Origin: Methylibium sp. Root1272
Lineage (GTDB): Bacteria; Pseudomonadota; Gammaproteobacteria; Burkholderiales; Burkholderiaceae_C
Length of the DNA: 64,000 nt
Assembly: GCF_001425905.1 (NCBI RefSeq)
Contig: NZ_LMDY01000012.1
Span: 1,734-65,733, forward strand
Reading direction: 5' to 3'
Position numbers and translations under genes: made by a program
Part shown: positions 26,645-36,552 of the stretch, one piece after another
How the letters are laid out: the number at the start of each line of letters is the position of its first letter
Numbering within the stretch: the first letter of the stretch is position 1
The notes under the pieces: generated by a model
Told to the model about the DNA's origin: nothing
Database searches by the model: none
The model's input: the letters and a program-made list of their open reading frames with translations, nothing else

Positions 26645-27541
26645 TCAGGCGCCCGAGGCGGCGAGCTCCAGTTGCTGCGGGCCGATGGCCTCGATCGTCG
26701 GGTTCATGCTCAGCATGCGGGCCGGGCCGAACAGCGTGGCGAAGGCCACGTCCTTGGCGTCGCGGCCGCTGGCGATGCGGATCAGTTCGTCCACCGGCGA
26801 CATCCGGGTCGCGTCGAACAGCACCCAACGCCCGCCCAGCCAGGCCTCGAACACCGCGTGAAAATCGGGTGGCGGATCGTCGAAACGCGCATAGCCCACG
26901 GCCAGCCGCGCCGGGATGTTGAGCGCACGACAGAAGGTGACGCCGAGGTGCGCGAAGTCGCGGCACACACCGGCTCTCTGCACGAACACCTCGCGCGCCG
27001 TGGTGGTCGGCCCGGTCGAGCCGACCGTGTAATCGACGTTGTCGTGGATCCAGTCGGCGATCGCCTGCACGCGCGCATGACCGGGCCTCAGGTGGCCGAA
27101 CAGCTTGTAGGCGGTGCGGCCCAGCAGGTCGGACTCGCAGTAGCGCGTGGGCGCCAGGTTGTGCAGCACGTGGTCGGGCAGCTCGTGGATCGGGTGCTCG
27201 GGCGCATGCAGATCGCGCGTGAACGGCCGCTTCTTCACCAGCGCCCGGTACAGCAGTGTGAAGCGCCCGGCCTCGACGTGCACGCGCGTGAAGCGGTGTC
27301 CCTGCGTGGGGTCGGCGAAGACGTGGAAGGCGGCGTCGCTGTGGAAGTCGATCGATTCGCCGACGATGTGCTGCTCGGCATCCTTCAGCGCGTGCACCAG
27401 GAACACGAAGTCGGACGGCGCATCGACCTCGTAGGTCAGCTCGCAGTCGACCCGGAAGGCGCGCTCGACGCCGCGCCGCGAGGAGAGCCGAAACGGCTTG
27501 AGGAGGGCGGAAAGCGGCATGGTGGTCGACGAGGAAGACAT
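26645..27541 (-). CDS. Transglutaminase-like cysteine protease-fold protein
   Basis: 298 residues. The N-terminal ~150 residues form the beta-rich bacterial transglutaminase N-domain. The C-terminal domain carries the triad: Cys in QRAGVCRDFAHLGV, His in PDFHAVFEAWLGG, and Asp in WVLFDATRMSP. Bacterial relatives are often encoded beside ATP-grasp/alpha-E proteins, which are absent here. Probably a peptidase or amidase acting in the cytoplasm; substrate unknown. An alternative start lies seven codons downstream (27520). Confidence 0.88.
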   Translation of the reverse strand: MSSSSTTMPLSALLKPFRLSSRRGVERAFRVDCELTYEVDAPSDFVFLVHALKDAEQHIVGESIDFHSDAAFHVFADPTQGHRFTRVHVEAGRFTLLYRALVKKRPFTRDLHAPEHPIHELPDHVLHNLAPTRYCESDLLGRTAYKLFGHLRPGHARVQAIADWIHDNVDYTVGSTGPTTTAREVFVQRAGVCRDFAHLGVTFCRALNIPARLAVGYARFDDPPPDFHAVFEAWLGGRWVLFDATRMSPVDELIRIASGRDAKDVAFATLFGPARMLSMNPTIEAIGPQQLELAASGA

Positions 27542-27738
27542 GGCCGTGATTTCATCCTCGTGTGGCCTTCAGAACCATCGGACGCGTTGCCGCGGCCACG
27601 TAGGACGCTGCCGCAGCACCGAGATGGCGCATGTGCCGGCCCGGTGGCGATGCGATCGAGCCGGGTCGCATCGTCCGTTCGCGGGCCCGGGTTCGCGACG
27701 TCGCGGCGCTGGATGCGGACACTACAATTCCGTGGTCC

Positions 27739-28137
27739 ATGCGTACCTCCGCCGTCCGTCTGCGCTCCGCTCTCGTCCTGGTCCTGCTGGCCTGGTTCGC
27801 GCAGCTCTGCCTGCCGGTGGCGCACGCGGCGATCATGTCCTCGCCTCGCGCCCAGCTGCTGGGGTGGTGCGGCGATCCTTCCGGCGCACTCGCGATCGCG
27901 GCCGAGTTGCCCGCCGAGATCCGCGAGGGGCTCGGGCTGGAGGGGCTGCATCCCGATCACCTCTCGTGCGCGCAGCTTTGCGCGACCGGGACCGCGCCAC
28001 CGACGACTCCCGTCGCGAACACGGTGGCGCTGCGCGCGGCCGGTATCGAGCCCGCGCCGACGCGCCAGCGCCTCGCGCCGCGCACGCGTGAACAGGCGCT
28101 GACGCCCCCTTCGCACGGCCCTCCGGCGCACGCCTGA
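27739..28137 (+). CDS. Small exported cysteine-containing protein, possibly DUF2946-like
   Basis: 132 residues. A signal peptide (SALVLVLLAWFAQLCLPVAHA) is followed by GWCGDPSG and HPDHLSCAQLCATG. The C...HxxHxxCxxxC-like arrangement resembles the small DUF2946 proteins found next to TonB-dependent metal receptors, but it is too diverged for a firm call. It lies 192 bases upstream of a TonB receptor gene and a PepSY gene, which fits a metal-uptake accessory role. A TACAAT element just upstream (27723-27728) may be a -10 box. Confidence 0.55.
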   Translation: MRTSAVRLRSALVLVLLAWFAQLCLPVAHAAIMSSPRAQLLGWCGDPSGALAIAAELPAEIREGLGLEGLHPDHLSCAQLCATGTAPPTTPVANTVALRAAGIEPAPTRQRLAPRTREQALTPPSHGPPAHA

Positions 28138-28329
28138 GACACCGGCGCGTCGGGCTGCCTCCGACGTCGCCCCGCACGCTCCCACGCCATTCCGATCGAC
28201 ACGGTGCTTCCGTGCGCATCGGTTCGCGCTGCGGCCCGCCCAGGGCGCGGCGACGGCGTGTCGAACGACGCGCGCCCGACGCCGGCCCGGCCGGCGGCAG
28301 CGCCGACTCAGCTTCCGGAACTTCTCACC

Positions 28330-30396
28330 ATGCTTTCAAGATCACCTGCGGTCCTGTCCGCGCTCGTCCTCGGCCCGTGCGCGATCGCGCAGGCCCAGAG
28401 CCCGCAAGAGGCGCAACTGCCGCCCATCGTCATCACCGCCGAGCGAGTACCCGATCAGGTCAGGCAAGCGCTGACGGCGGAGCAGGCCGTCACGCCCGGC
28501 GGCGTGACGCTGGTCGACGGCGAAACCCTGCGCCAGCGCAACGTCACCAGCCTGGCCGACATGCTGCGCTACGTGCCCGGCGTGTGGGCCGCGAACGGCT
28601 CGACGGGTGACTCGTCCTTCCTCTCCAGCCGCGGCTCCAACCTCGACGCCACCAACTACGACGGCAACGGCATCAAGCTGCTGCAGGACGGCCTGCCGGT
28701 GACCGCCGCCGACGGCAACAACCACAACCGCGATGTCGACCCGCTGTCGGCGCGCTACGCCATCGTGGCGCGCGGCGCGAACGCGCTCACCTATGGCGCC
28801 AGCACGCTCGGCGGTGCGATCGACTTCATCACGCCCACGGCGCGCGACGGTGCGCCGAACGAGCTGCTGCTCAACGGCGGCAGCCACGGCCAGCGGCAGG
28901 CCCGGGTCACGCTGGGCGCGGTGGCAGGCGCGTTCGATGCGCTGGTCACCGCCGAAGGCAAGCGCAGCGACGGCTACCGCGAGCACCACCACCAGGAGCG
29001 CAGCGGCCTCTACGCCAATGCCGGCTGGCAGCTCGGCGATGCCGTGAGGACGCGTTTCTACGCCACCGCGATCGACAACGACCAGCAATTGCCGGGCGCA
29101 CTGACACGCGACGAATGGCGTGCGAACCCGCGCCAGGCCCAGGCCGCCGCACTGGCCGGCGACTACCAGTACAACGTGAAGACCTGGCGCCTCGCCAACA
29201 AGACGACCTGGGACATCGACGCGAACAGCAGCCTCACGGCCGGCCTGTCGTACGAGGAGCAGCAGCTCGACCACCCGATCGTCTACGCGCCGCCGTTCTT
29301 CAGCCTGTTGATCGACACCGAGCAGCGCAACCTCGGCGGCACGCTGCGCTACCAGCGTCGCATCGGCGAGCACGACCTGCTGGTCGGCCTGAACGCGGGC
29401 CTCACCACCGTGAAAGGCGGGAACTACGGATACGAGCCCGGCGGCGCCGCGACGCTGTCGACGCAGGTCGACAACCGGGCCGACAGCCTGGAGCTGTTCG
29501 TGATGGACCGCTGGCAGTTCGCGCCGGACTGGACCGCGGTCTACGGCGCGCAGGCCGTGTCGTCCCGCCGCGAGATCCGCAACGTCACGGTGTCCAGTGG
29601 GGCGCTGCGCAATCCTGAGGCCGGCTACCACAGCATCAACCCGCGTGTGGGCCTGATCCACCAGCTGGCGCCGACCGTCCAGCTGTTCGCCAACCTGAGC
29701 CGCCTGTACGAAGCCCCCACGCTCTACGAGCTGGAGGACGACGTGCGCGGCGACCAGTCGACGCTGGATGCGATGAAGGGCACGGTGCTGGAAGTCGGCA
29801 CGCGCGGCACGCACGACGCGGGCCGCAGCCAATGGCACTGGGACGTCGCCGTCTACTACGCGCGACTGCGCGACGAGATCCTGTCGCGCGCCCCGGTGCC
29901 CGGCGTCAGCCTGTCGACCAACGTCGACGGCACGGTCCACGCCGGCATCGAGGCCCTGCTGGGCGCCAGCCTGGCTGTCGACGACGCCGGAGCCCACCGC
30001 ATCGAGCCGCTGGTCAATCTCACGGTCAACCACTTCCGCTTCAAGGACGACGCGGGCTACGGCAACAACCGGCTGCCCGCCGCGCCCACCTATGCGGTCC
30101 GCGGCGAACTGCTCTACCGCCATGCGAGCGGCTTCTTCGCCGGGCCGACCTTCGATGTCGTGGGGCGCCGGTACGCGGACTTCGCCAACACCTACACGGT
30201 CGACCGCTACACCCTGTGGGGCCTGCGCGCCGGCCTGACCCGCGATCACTGGGAGCTCTACGCCGAGGCCCGCAACCTCGCGAACCGGAACTACGTCTCG
30301 CTGTTCAGCGTGCAGGACGCGGCCGCGCCCGATGCGGCCATCCTCACACCCGGTGAGCCACGCTCGGTGTACGTCGGTGCGCGCTTCAGGTTCTGA
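28330..30396 (+). CDS. TonB-dependent outer membrane receptor
   Basis: 688 residues: signal peptide ending AIAQAQ, TonB box region LPPIVITAER, a plug domain (NVTSLADMLRYVPGVW, SSRGSNLDATNYDG, GANALTYGASTLGGAIDF), then a 22-strand barrel ending VGARFRF. The plug with YGASTLGGAI is typical of ferric-siderophore or copper receptors (FecA/OprC-like). Ligand not deducible. It is followed after seven bases by a PepSY membrane protein, the common iron-reductase-type partner. Confidence 0.92.
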   Translation: MLSRSPAVLSALVLGPCAIAQAQSPQEAQLPPIVITAERVPDQVRQALTAEQAVTPGGVTLVDGETLRQRNVTSLADMLRYVPGVWAANGSTGDSSFLSSRGSNLDATNYDGNGIKLLQDGLPVTAADGNNHNRDVDPLSARYAIVARGANALTYGASTLGGAIDFITPTARDGAPNELLLNGGSHGQRQARVTLGAVAGAFDALVTAEGKRSDGYREHHHQERSGLYANAGWQLGDAVRTRFYATAIDNDQQLPGALTRDEWRANPRQAQAAALAGDYQYNVKTWRLANKTTWDIDANSSLTAGLSYEEQQLDHPIVYAPPFFSLLIDTEQRNLGGTLRYQRRIGEHDLLVGLNAGLTTVKGGNYGYEPGGAATLSTQVDNRADSLELFVMDRWQFAPDWTAVYGAQAVSSRREIRNVTVSSGALRNPEAGYHSINPRVGLIHQLAPTVQLFANLSRLYEAPTLYELEDDVRGDQSTLDAMKGTVLEVGTRGTHDAGRSQWHWDVAVYYARLRDEILSRAPVPGVSLSTNVDGTVHAGIEALLGASLAVDDAGAHRIEPLVNLTVNHFRFKDDAGYGNNRLPAAPTYAVRGELLYRHASGFFAGPTFDVVGRRYADFANTYTVDRYTLWGLRAGLTRDHWELYAEARNLANRNYVSLFSVQDAAAPDAAILTPGEPRSVYVGARFRF

Positions 30397-30403
30397 GGCG
30401 GCC

Positions 30404-31855
30404 ATGAGCGACGTGATCCCCGCAGCGGCCGCCGTCGCGGCCTCCGAGTCCGCGCTGTACCGGCGCGTCTGGCGCTGGCACTTCTACGCCGGGCTGGTCT
30501 GCCTGCCCTTCCTGGCGTTGCTGGCGACGACCGGCGCGCTGTACCTGTTCAAGGACCCGATCGAGTCGTTGCTCTATGCACGGCTGCGCGTCGTCGAGGC
30601 CGGGCCCGCGCCGGGGCTGGCGGCGTCGGCACTGGTCGAAAAGGCCCTCGCGGCCGAACCCGGCGTCGCGGTGCGCTATGTCGCGCCGGCCCGGCCGGGC
30701 CGCAGCGCCGAGGTGGGCGTCCGCACGGCCGAGGGCGTGGTCGCGGTCTACCTCGACCCGGCCGACGGCCGGGTGCTGGGCAGGCTGCGCGACGACCGCC
30801 GGCTGATGGAGGTCGTCAAGCGCATCCACTCGCTGGCGATCGTCGGTCCGGTGGCCAACCACTGGATCGAGATCGTGGCCGGCTGGGCGCTGGTGCTCGT
30901 CGTGTCCGGCGTGTTCCTGTGGTGGCCGCGCGGGCGCTCGGGCGGCGTCTACACCGTGCGCGAGCGTCCGGCGCAGCGCCTCTGGTGGCGCGATGTGCAC
31001 GCGGTGACCGGGATCGTCGCCGCCGTCGCGATCGTGTTCCTGGCCGTGACGGGCATGCCGTGGTCGGCGTTCTGGGGCCAGCAGTTCGGCCGCCTGAGCG
31101 CCGAATGGGGCCTGGGCGTGCCGAAGTCCGTTTGGGGCCCGGCACCGCCGTCCGTGCTGCCGCCGCTGGCCGGCCTGCAGGCGGTGCCCTGGGGCGTGGG
31201 CCAGGTGCCGCCGCCGCGTTCGTCGGAGCCGCCTCGCCACCCCGGCGCACCTCATCACGGCGAGCACGGCGGCGGGCCTCACGACGCGCTCGCGACGCAG
31301 GTGGCGGAGTCTGCAGCGAAGGCCTCGCAGGCCGAGGTGCTGGGGCTGGACCCGGCGCTGCAGATCCTTGCGCAGCTGGGTGTGCCGGCCGGCACGCCGG
31401 TGCGCCTGCCCGACGGTCCGGGCGGCGCGTACACCGCGATGCGCTTCCCGGACGACGTCCGGGACGTGCGCGTGGTGCATCTCGACCGCTACTCGGGCGC
31501 CGTGCTCGCCGACATCCGCTACGCCGACTACGGCATCGTCGGCCGCGCGACCGAATGGGGCATCAGCCTCCACACGGGGCGCCAGTTCGGCTGGATCAAC
31601 CAGCTGGTGATGCTGGCCGCCTGCCTGGCCATCGTGGCCCTGGCGGCATCGGCCGTGGTGATGTGGTGGAAGCGCCGCCCGCGCGGCCGGCTGGCGGCAC
31701 CGCCGCGCAAGGCGGGCGACCGAGCGGCCGCCGGCGCGATCGCGGTTGCGCTGCTGCTCGGGCTGATCTATCCGCTGCTCGGGGCGTCGATGCTCGTCGC
31801 GCTGGTCGTCGATGCCTGCGTGCCCACGGGCTGGCGAATGCGCTACGGCTTGTAG
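30404..31855 (+). CDS. PepSY-associated membrane protein (PiuB-like)
   Basis: 483 residues with four main membrane helices: WHFYAGLVCLPFLALLATTG near the N-terminus, WIEIVAGWALVLVVSGVFLW, AVTGIVAAVAIVFLAVTG and LVMLAACLAIVALAASAVVM, plus a C-terminal pair. PepSY periplasmic segments lie between them, and a His-rich stretch (HPGAPHHGEHGGGPHD) is found at ~285-300. Family members act with TonB receptors in iron acquisition, probably as cytoplasmic-membrane ferric reductases. The His-rich loop could bind metal. Stop converges on folC 64 bases away. Confidence 0.9.
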   Translation: MSDVIPAAAAVAASESALYRRVWRWHFYAGLVCLPFLALLATTGALYLFKDPIESLLYARLRVVEAGPAPGLAASALVEKALAAEPGVAVRYVAPARPGRSAEVGVRTAEGVVAVYLDPADGRVLGRLRDDRRLMEVVKRIHSLAIVGPVANHWIEIVAGWALVLVVSGVFLWWPRGRSGGVYTVRERPAQRLWWRDVHAVTGIVAAVAIVFLAVTGMPWSAFWGQQFGRLSAEWGLGVPKSVWGPAPPSVLPPLAGLQAVPWGVGQVPPPRSSEPPRHPGAPHHGEHGGGPHDALATQVAESAAKASQAEVLGLDPALQILAQLGVPAGTPVRLPDGPGGAYTAMRFPDDVRDVRVVHLDRYSGAVLADIRYADYGIVGRATEWGISLHTGRQFGWINQLVMLAACLAIVALAASAVVMWWKRRPRGRLAAPPRKAGDRAAAGAIAVALLLGLIYPLLGASMLVALVVDACVPTGWRMRYGL

Positions 31856-31919
31856 GTCGATCGGCGAGGTTCATGTCCTCGATGCGGCGCTGCGGGCACG
31901 CCCGAACCGCCACGCGGCA

Positions 31920-33266
31920 TCACCCGCCCGCCGTCGCCTCCGCCTCGAGCTCGCGCAGCACCGCGGCCACGGTCGAGAAGGAGCCGCACACCAGCACGCG
32001 GTCGTCCGGCCCGGCCGCGGCGACCGCGTCGCGGTAGGCGTCGAGCGGCGACGCGCACAGGTGCACCGTGCGCTGCACCTGCGCGGCGTCCAGTGCCGCG
32101 GCCATGTCGGCGGCCGAGGCGCCGCGCCGCTCGGCGATGCCGGCGACGAACCAGGCGTCGACGCCGTCGCGCAGCGCCTGTGCGGTGCCGGCGATGTCCT
32201 TGTCTCGCAGCATCGCGAACACCGCGAGCGTGCGGCCGCGCACCGGGTGCTGGGCCAGCGTCACCGCCAGCCGCTGCGCGGCGTGCGGGTTGTGCGCCAC
32301 GTCGAGCAGCACCTCGGGGGCACCGGGTTGGCGCCGCCAGCGCTGGAAGCGGCCGATCAGCTGCACCTGCTGCAGGCCGCGGTGGATCTGCGCGGCGTCC
32401 ACCGGCAGGATGCGGGCCAGCGTCTCCAGCGCCATCAGGCAGGCGCCGGCGTTGTGCAGTTGCACGTCGCCGGCCAGCGCCGGCAACGGCAGGCCCGTGA
32501 GCTCGCCGCTGCGGCGGATCAGCGTCCAGGTGTCGCCCGGGTCGCGGCGCACGCGGTAGTCGCGGCCGCTCTGCAGCAGCCGCGCGCCGAGGCGCTTGGC
32601 CTCCTGCGCGATCGTGACCGGCGGCTCGGGGTCGGCGCAGATCGCCGGCCGGCCGGCGCGGAACACGCCGGATTTCTCGACCGCGATGCTCTCGCGCGTC
32701 GGGCCGAGGTAGTCGACGTGGTCGATGCCGATGCTGGTGACGATGGCGCAGTCGGCGTCGAAGGCGTTCACCGCATCGAGCCGGCCGCCCAGCCCCACCT
32801 CCAGTACCGCGGCGTCGAGGTCGGCCTCGGCGAACACGCACATCGCCGCCAGCGTGCCGAACTCGAAGGGCGTGAGCGGCGTGTGGCCGCGCGCGCCCTC
32901 GACCCGCGCATAGGCCGCGCACAGCGCCGCGTCGCCGACCGGCGCGCCGTCGATGCGCACGCGCTCGTTGTAGCGCAGCAGGTGCGGCGAGCTGTAGACG
33001 CCGACGCGGTAGCCCGCGGCGCCCAGCACCGACGCGAGCAGCGCGCAGGTCGAGCCCTTGCCGTTGGTGCCGGCCACGGTGATCAGCGGGAAGCCGGGCT
33101 TCAGGCCCAGCGCGTCGCGCACCTTGACGACGCGCTCCAGCCCCATGTCGATGGTCTGCGCGTGCAGCGCATCGGCGTGGGCCAGCCAGGCGGCGAGGTC
33201 GGCGTCCTGGCGTGGGCGGCGCACGCGCAGTGCAGGCGCGGCGTCGGCGCGCAGGGGGGCAAGCAT
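31920..33266 (-). CDS. folC: Bifunctional folylpolyglutamate / dihydrofolate synthase
   Basis: Adds glutamates to folates and makes dihydrofolate from dihydropteroate. 448 residues: Mur-ligase-type P-loop TVAGTNGKGSTCALL, the folate site YSSPHLLRYNERVRI, and the C-terminal LLDVAHNPHAAQRLAV. It lies 28 bases downstream of ftfL and is read from the same promoter region as gck and ftfL. Elsewhere in Burkholderiales folC usually sits near accD, so the link to the formate-THF ligase suggests recruitment into the C1 assimilation operon. Confidence 0.95.
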   Translation of the reverse strand: MLAPLRADAAPALRVRRPRQDADLAAWLAHADALHAQTIDMGLERVVKVRDALGLKPGFPLITVAGTNGKGSTCALLASVLGAAGYRVGVYSSPHLLRYNERVRIDGAPVGDAALCAAYARVEGARGHTPLTPFEFGTLAAMCVFAEADLDAAVLEVGLGGRLDAVNAFDADCAIVTSIGIDHVDYLGPTRESIAVEKSGVFRAGRPAICADPEPPVTIAQEAKRLGARLLQSGRDYRVRRDPGDTWTLIRRSGELTGLPLPALAGDVQLHNAGACLMALETLARILPVDAAQIHRGLQQVQLIGRFQRWRRQPGAPEVLLDVAHNPHAAQRLAVTLAQHPVRGRTLAVFAMLRDKDIAGTAQALRDGVDAWFVAGIAERRGASAADMAAALDAAQVQRTVHLCASPLDAYRDAVAAAGPDDRVLVCGSFSTVAAVLRELEAEATAGG

Positions 33267-33294
33267 GGCGGTAGCTCCGGGCGGTGGGGGCCGG

Positions 33295-34980
33295 TCAGAA
33301 CAGGCCGACGACCTTGCCGTCGTCGCCGAGATCGATCTTCTCGGCCGACGGCACCTTGGGCAGGCCGGGCATCGTCATCACGTCGCCGCAGATCATCACG
33401 ATGAACTCGGCGCCGGCGGCCAGGCGCACCTCGCGGATGTCGATCGTGTGGCCCGACGGTGCGCCGCGCGCATTGGGGTTGGTCGAGAACGAGTACTGGG
33501 TCTTGGCCACGCACACCGGGTAGTGGCCGTAGCCGGCGTCCTGCAGCTTCTTGATCTCGCCGGCCACCTTGGCGCTGGCGTTGACCTTGGCCGCGCCGTA
33601 GATCTTGGTGGCGATCGCGGTGATCTTGTCCATCAGCGGCAGCGACTCGTCGTAGACGAACTTGAAGCCCGCGGCGCCGCTCTGGCCCTTCTCGACGATC
33701 TCGACCACCGCACGCGCCACGTCCTCGGCGCCCTTGCCGCCCTCGGCCCAGTGGCGCGCCACGATCACCGGCACCTCGTGCTTCGCCATGCGGTCCTGCA
33801 GCAGTTTCAGCTCGGCCGGTGTGTCGAAGGTGAAGTTGTTGATCGACACCACGCAGGGCAGGCCGTAGTGCTCGCGGATGTTGGCGACGTGGCGCTCGAT
33901 GTTGGCGATGCCCTTCTCCAGCGCATCGAGGTTCTCGGTGTTGAGCTCCTTCACGTCGACGCCGCCATGGAACTTGAGCGCGCGGATGGTGGCCACCAGC
34001 ACCACCGCGTCCGGGCGCAGGCCCGACTTGCGGCACTTGATGTCGATGAACTTCTCGGCCCCAAGGTCGGCGCCGAAGCCGGCCTCGGTGACCACGTAGT
34101 CGGCCAGCTTCAGGCTGGTCTGGGTGGCGATCACCGAGTTGCAGCCGTGGGCGATGTTGGCGAACGGGCCGCCGTGCAGGATGGCCGGGTTGTTCTCCAG
34201 CGTCTGCACCAGGTTGGGCTTGAGCGCGTCCTTCAGCAGCACGGTCATCGCGCCATGCGCCTTCAGGTCGCGCGCCGTCACCGGCTTCTGCTGGCGGGTG
34301 TAGCCGATGACGATGTTGCCCAGGCGCTCCTTCAGGTCCTTGATCGACGTGGCGAGGCAGAAGATCGCCATCACCTCCGAGGCCACGACGATGTCGAAGC
34401 CGTCCTCGCGCGGGTAGCCGTTGCCGGGGCCGCCGAGCGAGCAGGTGATGTCGCGCAGCGCGCGGTCGTTCATGTCGAGCACGCGCTTCCAGGTGATGCG
34501 CCGCACGTCGATGTCGAGCTCGTTGCCGTGGTGGATGTGGTTGTCGATCATCGCGGCCAGCAGGTTGTTGGCCAGCTGGATCGCGTTGAAGTCGCCGGTG
34601 AAGTGCAGGTTGATGTCCTCCATCGGCACCACCTGCGCATGGCCGCCGCCGGCCGCGCCGCCCTTCATGCCGAACACCGGGCCCAGCGAGGGCTCGCGCA
34701 GGCAGACCAGCGCCTTCTTGCCGATGCGGTTGAGCGCGTCGCCCAGGCCCACGGTGGTGGTGGTCTTGCCTTCGCCGGCCGGCGTCGGGCTGATCGCGGT
34801 GACGAGGATCAGCTTGCCGTTCGGGCGGTCCTTCAGCGAATCGACGTAGTCGAGCGAGAGCTTGGCCTTGTAGTGGCCGTAGGGCTCCAGGTGCTCGTCG
34901 GCGATGCCGAGCTTGTCGCTCGCCACCTGGGTGATGCGCTGGAGGGTGGCTTTCTGGGCGATTTCGATGTCGGAGGCCAT
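33295..34980 (-). CDS. ftfL: Formate--tetrahydrofolate ligase
   Basis: ATP-dependent entry of formate into the folate C1 pool, the first assimilatory step of serine-cycle methylotrophs. 561 residues: P-loop [16 protein letters not shown], then [30 protein letters not shown] and [12 protein letters not shown]. The ATG at 34980 is preceded by a (GA)7 repeat that supplies the ribosome-binding purines. It lies between gck (68 bases upstream) and folC (28 bases downstream). Confidence 0.96.
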   Translation of the reverse strand: MASDIEIAQKATLQRITQVASDKLGIADEHLEPYGHYKAKLSLDYVDSLKDRPNGKLILVTAISPTPAGEGKTTTTVGLGDALNRIGKKALVCLREPSLGPVFGMKGGAAGGGHAQVVPMEDINLHFTGDFNAIQLANNLLAAMIDNHIHHGNELDIDVRRITWKRVLDMNDRALRDITCSLGGPGNGYPREDGFDIVVASEVMAIFCLATSIKDLKERLGNIVIGYTRQQKPVTARDLKAHGAMTVLLKDALKPNLVQTLENNPAILHGGPFANIAHGCNSVIATQTSLKLADYVVTEAGFGADLGAEKFIDIKCRKSGLRPDAVVLVATIRALKFHGGVDVKELNTENLDALEKGIANIERHVANIREHYGLPCVVSINNFTFDTPAELKLLQDRMAKHEVPVIVARHWAEGGKGAEDVARAVVEIVEKGQSGAAGFKFVYDESLPLMDKITAIATKIYGAAKVNASAKVAGEIKKLQDAGYGHYPVCVAKTQYSFSTNPNARGAPSGHTIDIREVRLAAGAEFIVMICGDVMTMPGLPKVPSAEKIDLGDDGKVVGLF

Positions 34981-34984
34981 CTTG

Positions 34985-34998
34985 TCTCTCTCTCTCTC
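34985..34998 (-). repeat. (GA)7 dinucleotide repeat in the ftfL ribosome-binding region
   Basis: Seven TC units on the plus strand, read as GAGAGAGAGAGAGA on the ftfL mRNA and ending four bases before the ATG. Any 2-bp change in repeat number would move or remove the best Shine-Dalgarno register. Confidence 0.8.
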
Positions 34999-35048
34999 GT
35001 CTTGTGCGGGTTGGATGGAAGGAAAGCGGAGGCGAGCCTGTCGTCGCG

Positions 35049-36311
35049 TCACTCGATCAGGATCGCGCGGAAGTCGTTCACGTTGGTCATCGTCGGGCCG
35101 GTCATCACCAGGTCGCCGAGCGCCGAGAAGTAGCTGTAGCCGTCGTTGTTGGCCAGGAAGGCCGGCGCATGCAGGCCCAGCGCACGCGCGCGGGCCAGCG
35201 TTTCGGGGGCGAGCAGGGCGCCGGCGTTGTCCTCGGTGCCGTCGATGCCGTCGGTGTCGCAGGCGATCGCGTGCATGCGCGGGTGGCCGTCGAGCGCCAC
35301 CGCCAGCGCCAGCAGGAACTCGGCGTTGCGCCCGCCGCGGCCCTGGCCACGCACGGTGACCGTGCCTTCGCCGCCGGACAGCAGCACGCAGGGCGTCTTG
35401 CCGGGCTGGCCGTGCTCGGCCACCTGGCGTGCGATGCCGGCATGTACCAGCGCCATCTCGCGGGCCTCGCCCTCCAGGGCGTTGCCCAGGATGACCGGGT
35501 GGATGCCGGCCGCGCGCGCCACGCCGGCCGCGGCCTCGAGCGACATCTGCGGTGTCGCCACCATCACCTGGCGGGCACGGGCCAGGCGGGGATCGCCCGG
35601 CTTGGGCGTCTCGTCGTGGCCGCGGCGGATGTGGTCGATCGCCGCTTTCGGCTCGGTGATCGCATATTTGGCCAGGATCGCCAGCGCATCGGCGCAGGTC
35701 GTCGCATCGGCCACCGTCGGGCCGGAGGCGATCACCGAGGGGTCGTCGCCCGGCACGTCGGAGATCGTCAGCGTCAGCACCTGGGCCGGCGCGCAGGCGG
35801 CGGCGAGGCGGCCGCCCTTGATGGCCGACAGGTGCTTGCGTACGCAGTTCATCTCGGTGATGTTGGCGCCCGACTTCAGCAACGCGCGGTTCACCGCCTG
35901 CTTGTCCTCGAGCGTCAGGCCCTCGGCCGGCAGCGCCAGCAGCGACGAGCCGCCGCCAGAGATCAGGCAGATCACCAGGTCGTCCTCGTGCAGGCCCTGC
36001 ACCCTCTGCAGCATGCGGCCTGCGGCGGCGCGGCCAGCGGCGTCGGGCACCGGATGGGCGGCCTCGACGACCTCGATGCGCTGCGTCGGAACGCGGTGGC
36101 CGTAGCGCGTGACCACCATGCCCGACAGCTCACCGGGCCACTGCGCCTCCAGCGCCTGGGCCATCGACGCGGCGGCCTTGCCGGCACCGATCACCAGCGT
36201 GCGGCCGCGCGGCAGCGGAGGCAGATGGGCGCCCAGGCAGCGCGAGGGCGCGGCCGCCGCGACCGCGGCATCGAACATCCGGCGAAGCAGGTCGGAACCC
36301 TGGGAAGACAT
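35049..36311 (-). CDS. gck: Glycerate 2-kinase (MOFRL family)
   Basis: Phosphorylates D-glycerate to 2-phosphoglycerate, the step after hydroxypyruvate reductase in the serine cycle. 420 residues: [36 protein letters not shown] (glycine-rich substrate loop), [19 protein letters not shown] and the MOFRL-domain end ([26 protein letters not shown]). The family also includes tartrate-pathway TtuD enzymes, but the divergent glyA/sgaA/hprA genes support the serine-cycle role. Likely first gene of gck-ftfL-folC. Confidence 0.92.
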   Translation of the reverse strand: MSSQGSDLLRRMFDAAVAAAAPSRCLGAHLPPLPRGRTLVIGAGKAAASMAQALEAQWPGELSGMVVTRYGHRVPTQRIEVVEAAHPVPDAAGRAAAGRMLQRVQGLHEDDLVICLISGGGSSLLALPAEGLTLEDKQAVNRALLKSGANITEMNCVRKHLSAIKGGRLAAACAPAQVLTLTISDVPGDDPSVIASGPTVADATTCADALAILAKYAITEPKAAIDHIRRGHDETPKPGDPRLARARQVMVATPQMSLEAAAGVARAAGIHPVILGNALEGEAREMALVHAGIARQVAEHGQPGKTPCVLLSGGEGTVTVRGQGRGGRNAEFLLALAVALDGHPRMHAIACDTDGIDGTEDNAGALLAPETLARARALGLHAPAFLANNDGYSYFSALGDLVMTGPTMTNVNDFRAILIE

Positions 36312-36552
36312 GTCTCTGTGCGACCGGTGGTCGGTGGTTGCGGTGGAGCGATTTCAACAGACCGGTTTCGCACCGGACGGGTTGCGAACGATGTTAGGCG
36401 CGGTGTGCGGCGCCGGTCATTGGTCTTTCTGAGCCGGTCGGCCAAAAAGACTAATGAGTCATTTCGACCACCCGCTCCTAGACTTTCTTCACGGTCTGCA
36501 GCGGCCCCCAAAGTCGCAACGGACCTCCGAATCAACCCGTCTGGAGCCCACC
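36312..36552. promoter_or_regulatory. Divergent gck/glyA promoter region with two inverted repeats
   Basis: This 241-base gap must hold the promoters of both serine-cycle transcripts. ATTGGTCTTT (36419-36428) pairs with AAAGACTAAT (36446-36455) with one mismatch across 17 bases. AATGAGTCATT (36453-36463) is a perfect 11-base palindrome that overlaps the second arm. The region is AT-richer than the surrounding genes. The repeats are candidate sites for the CbbR/QscR-type LysR regulator at the far end of the cluster. Confidence 0.5.
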
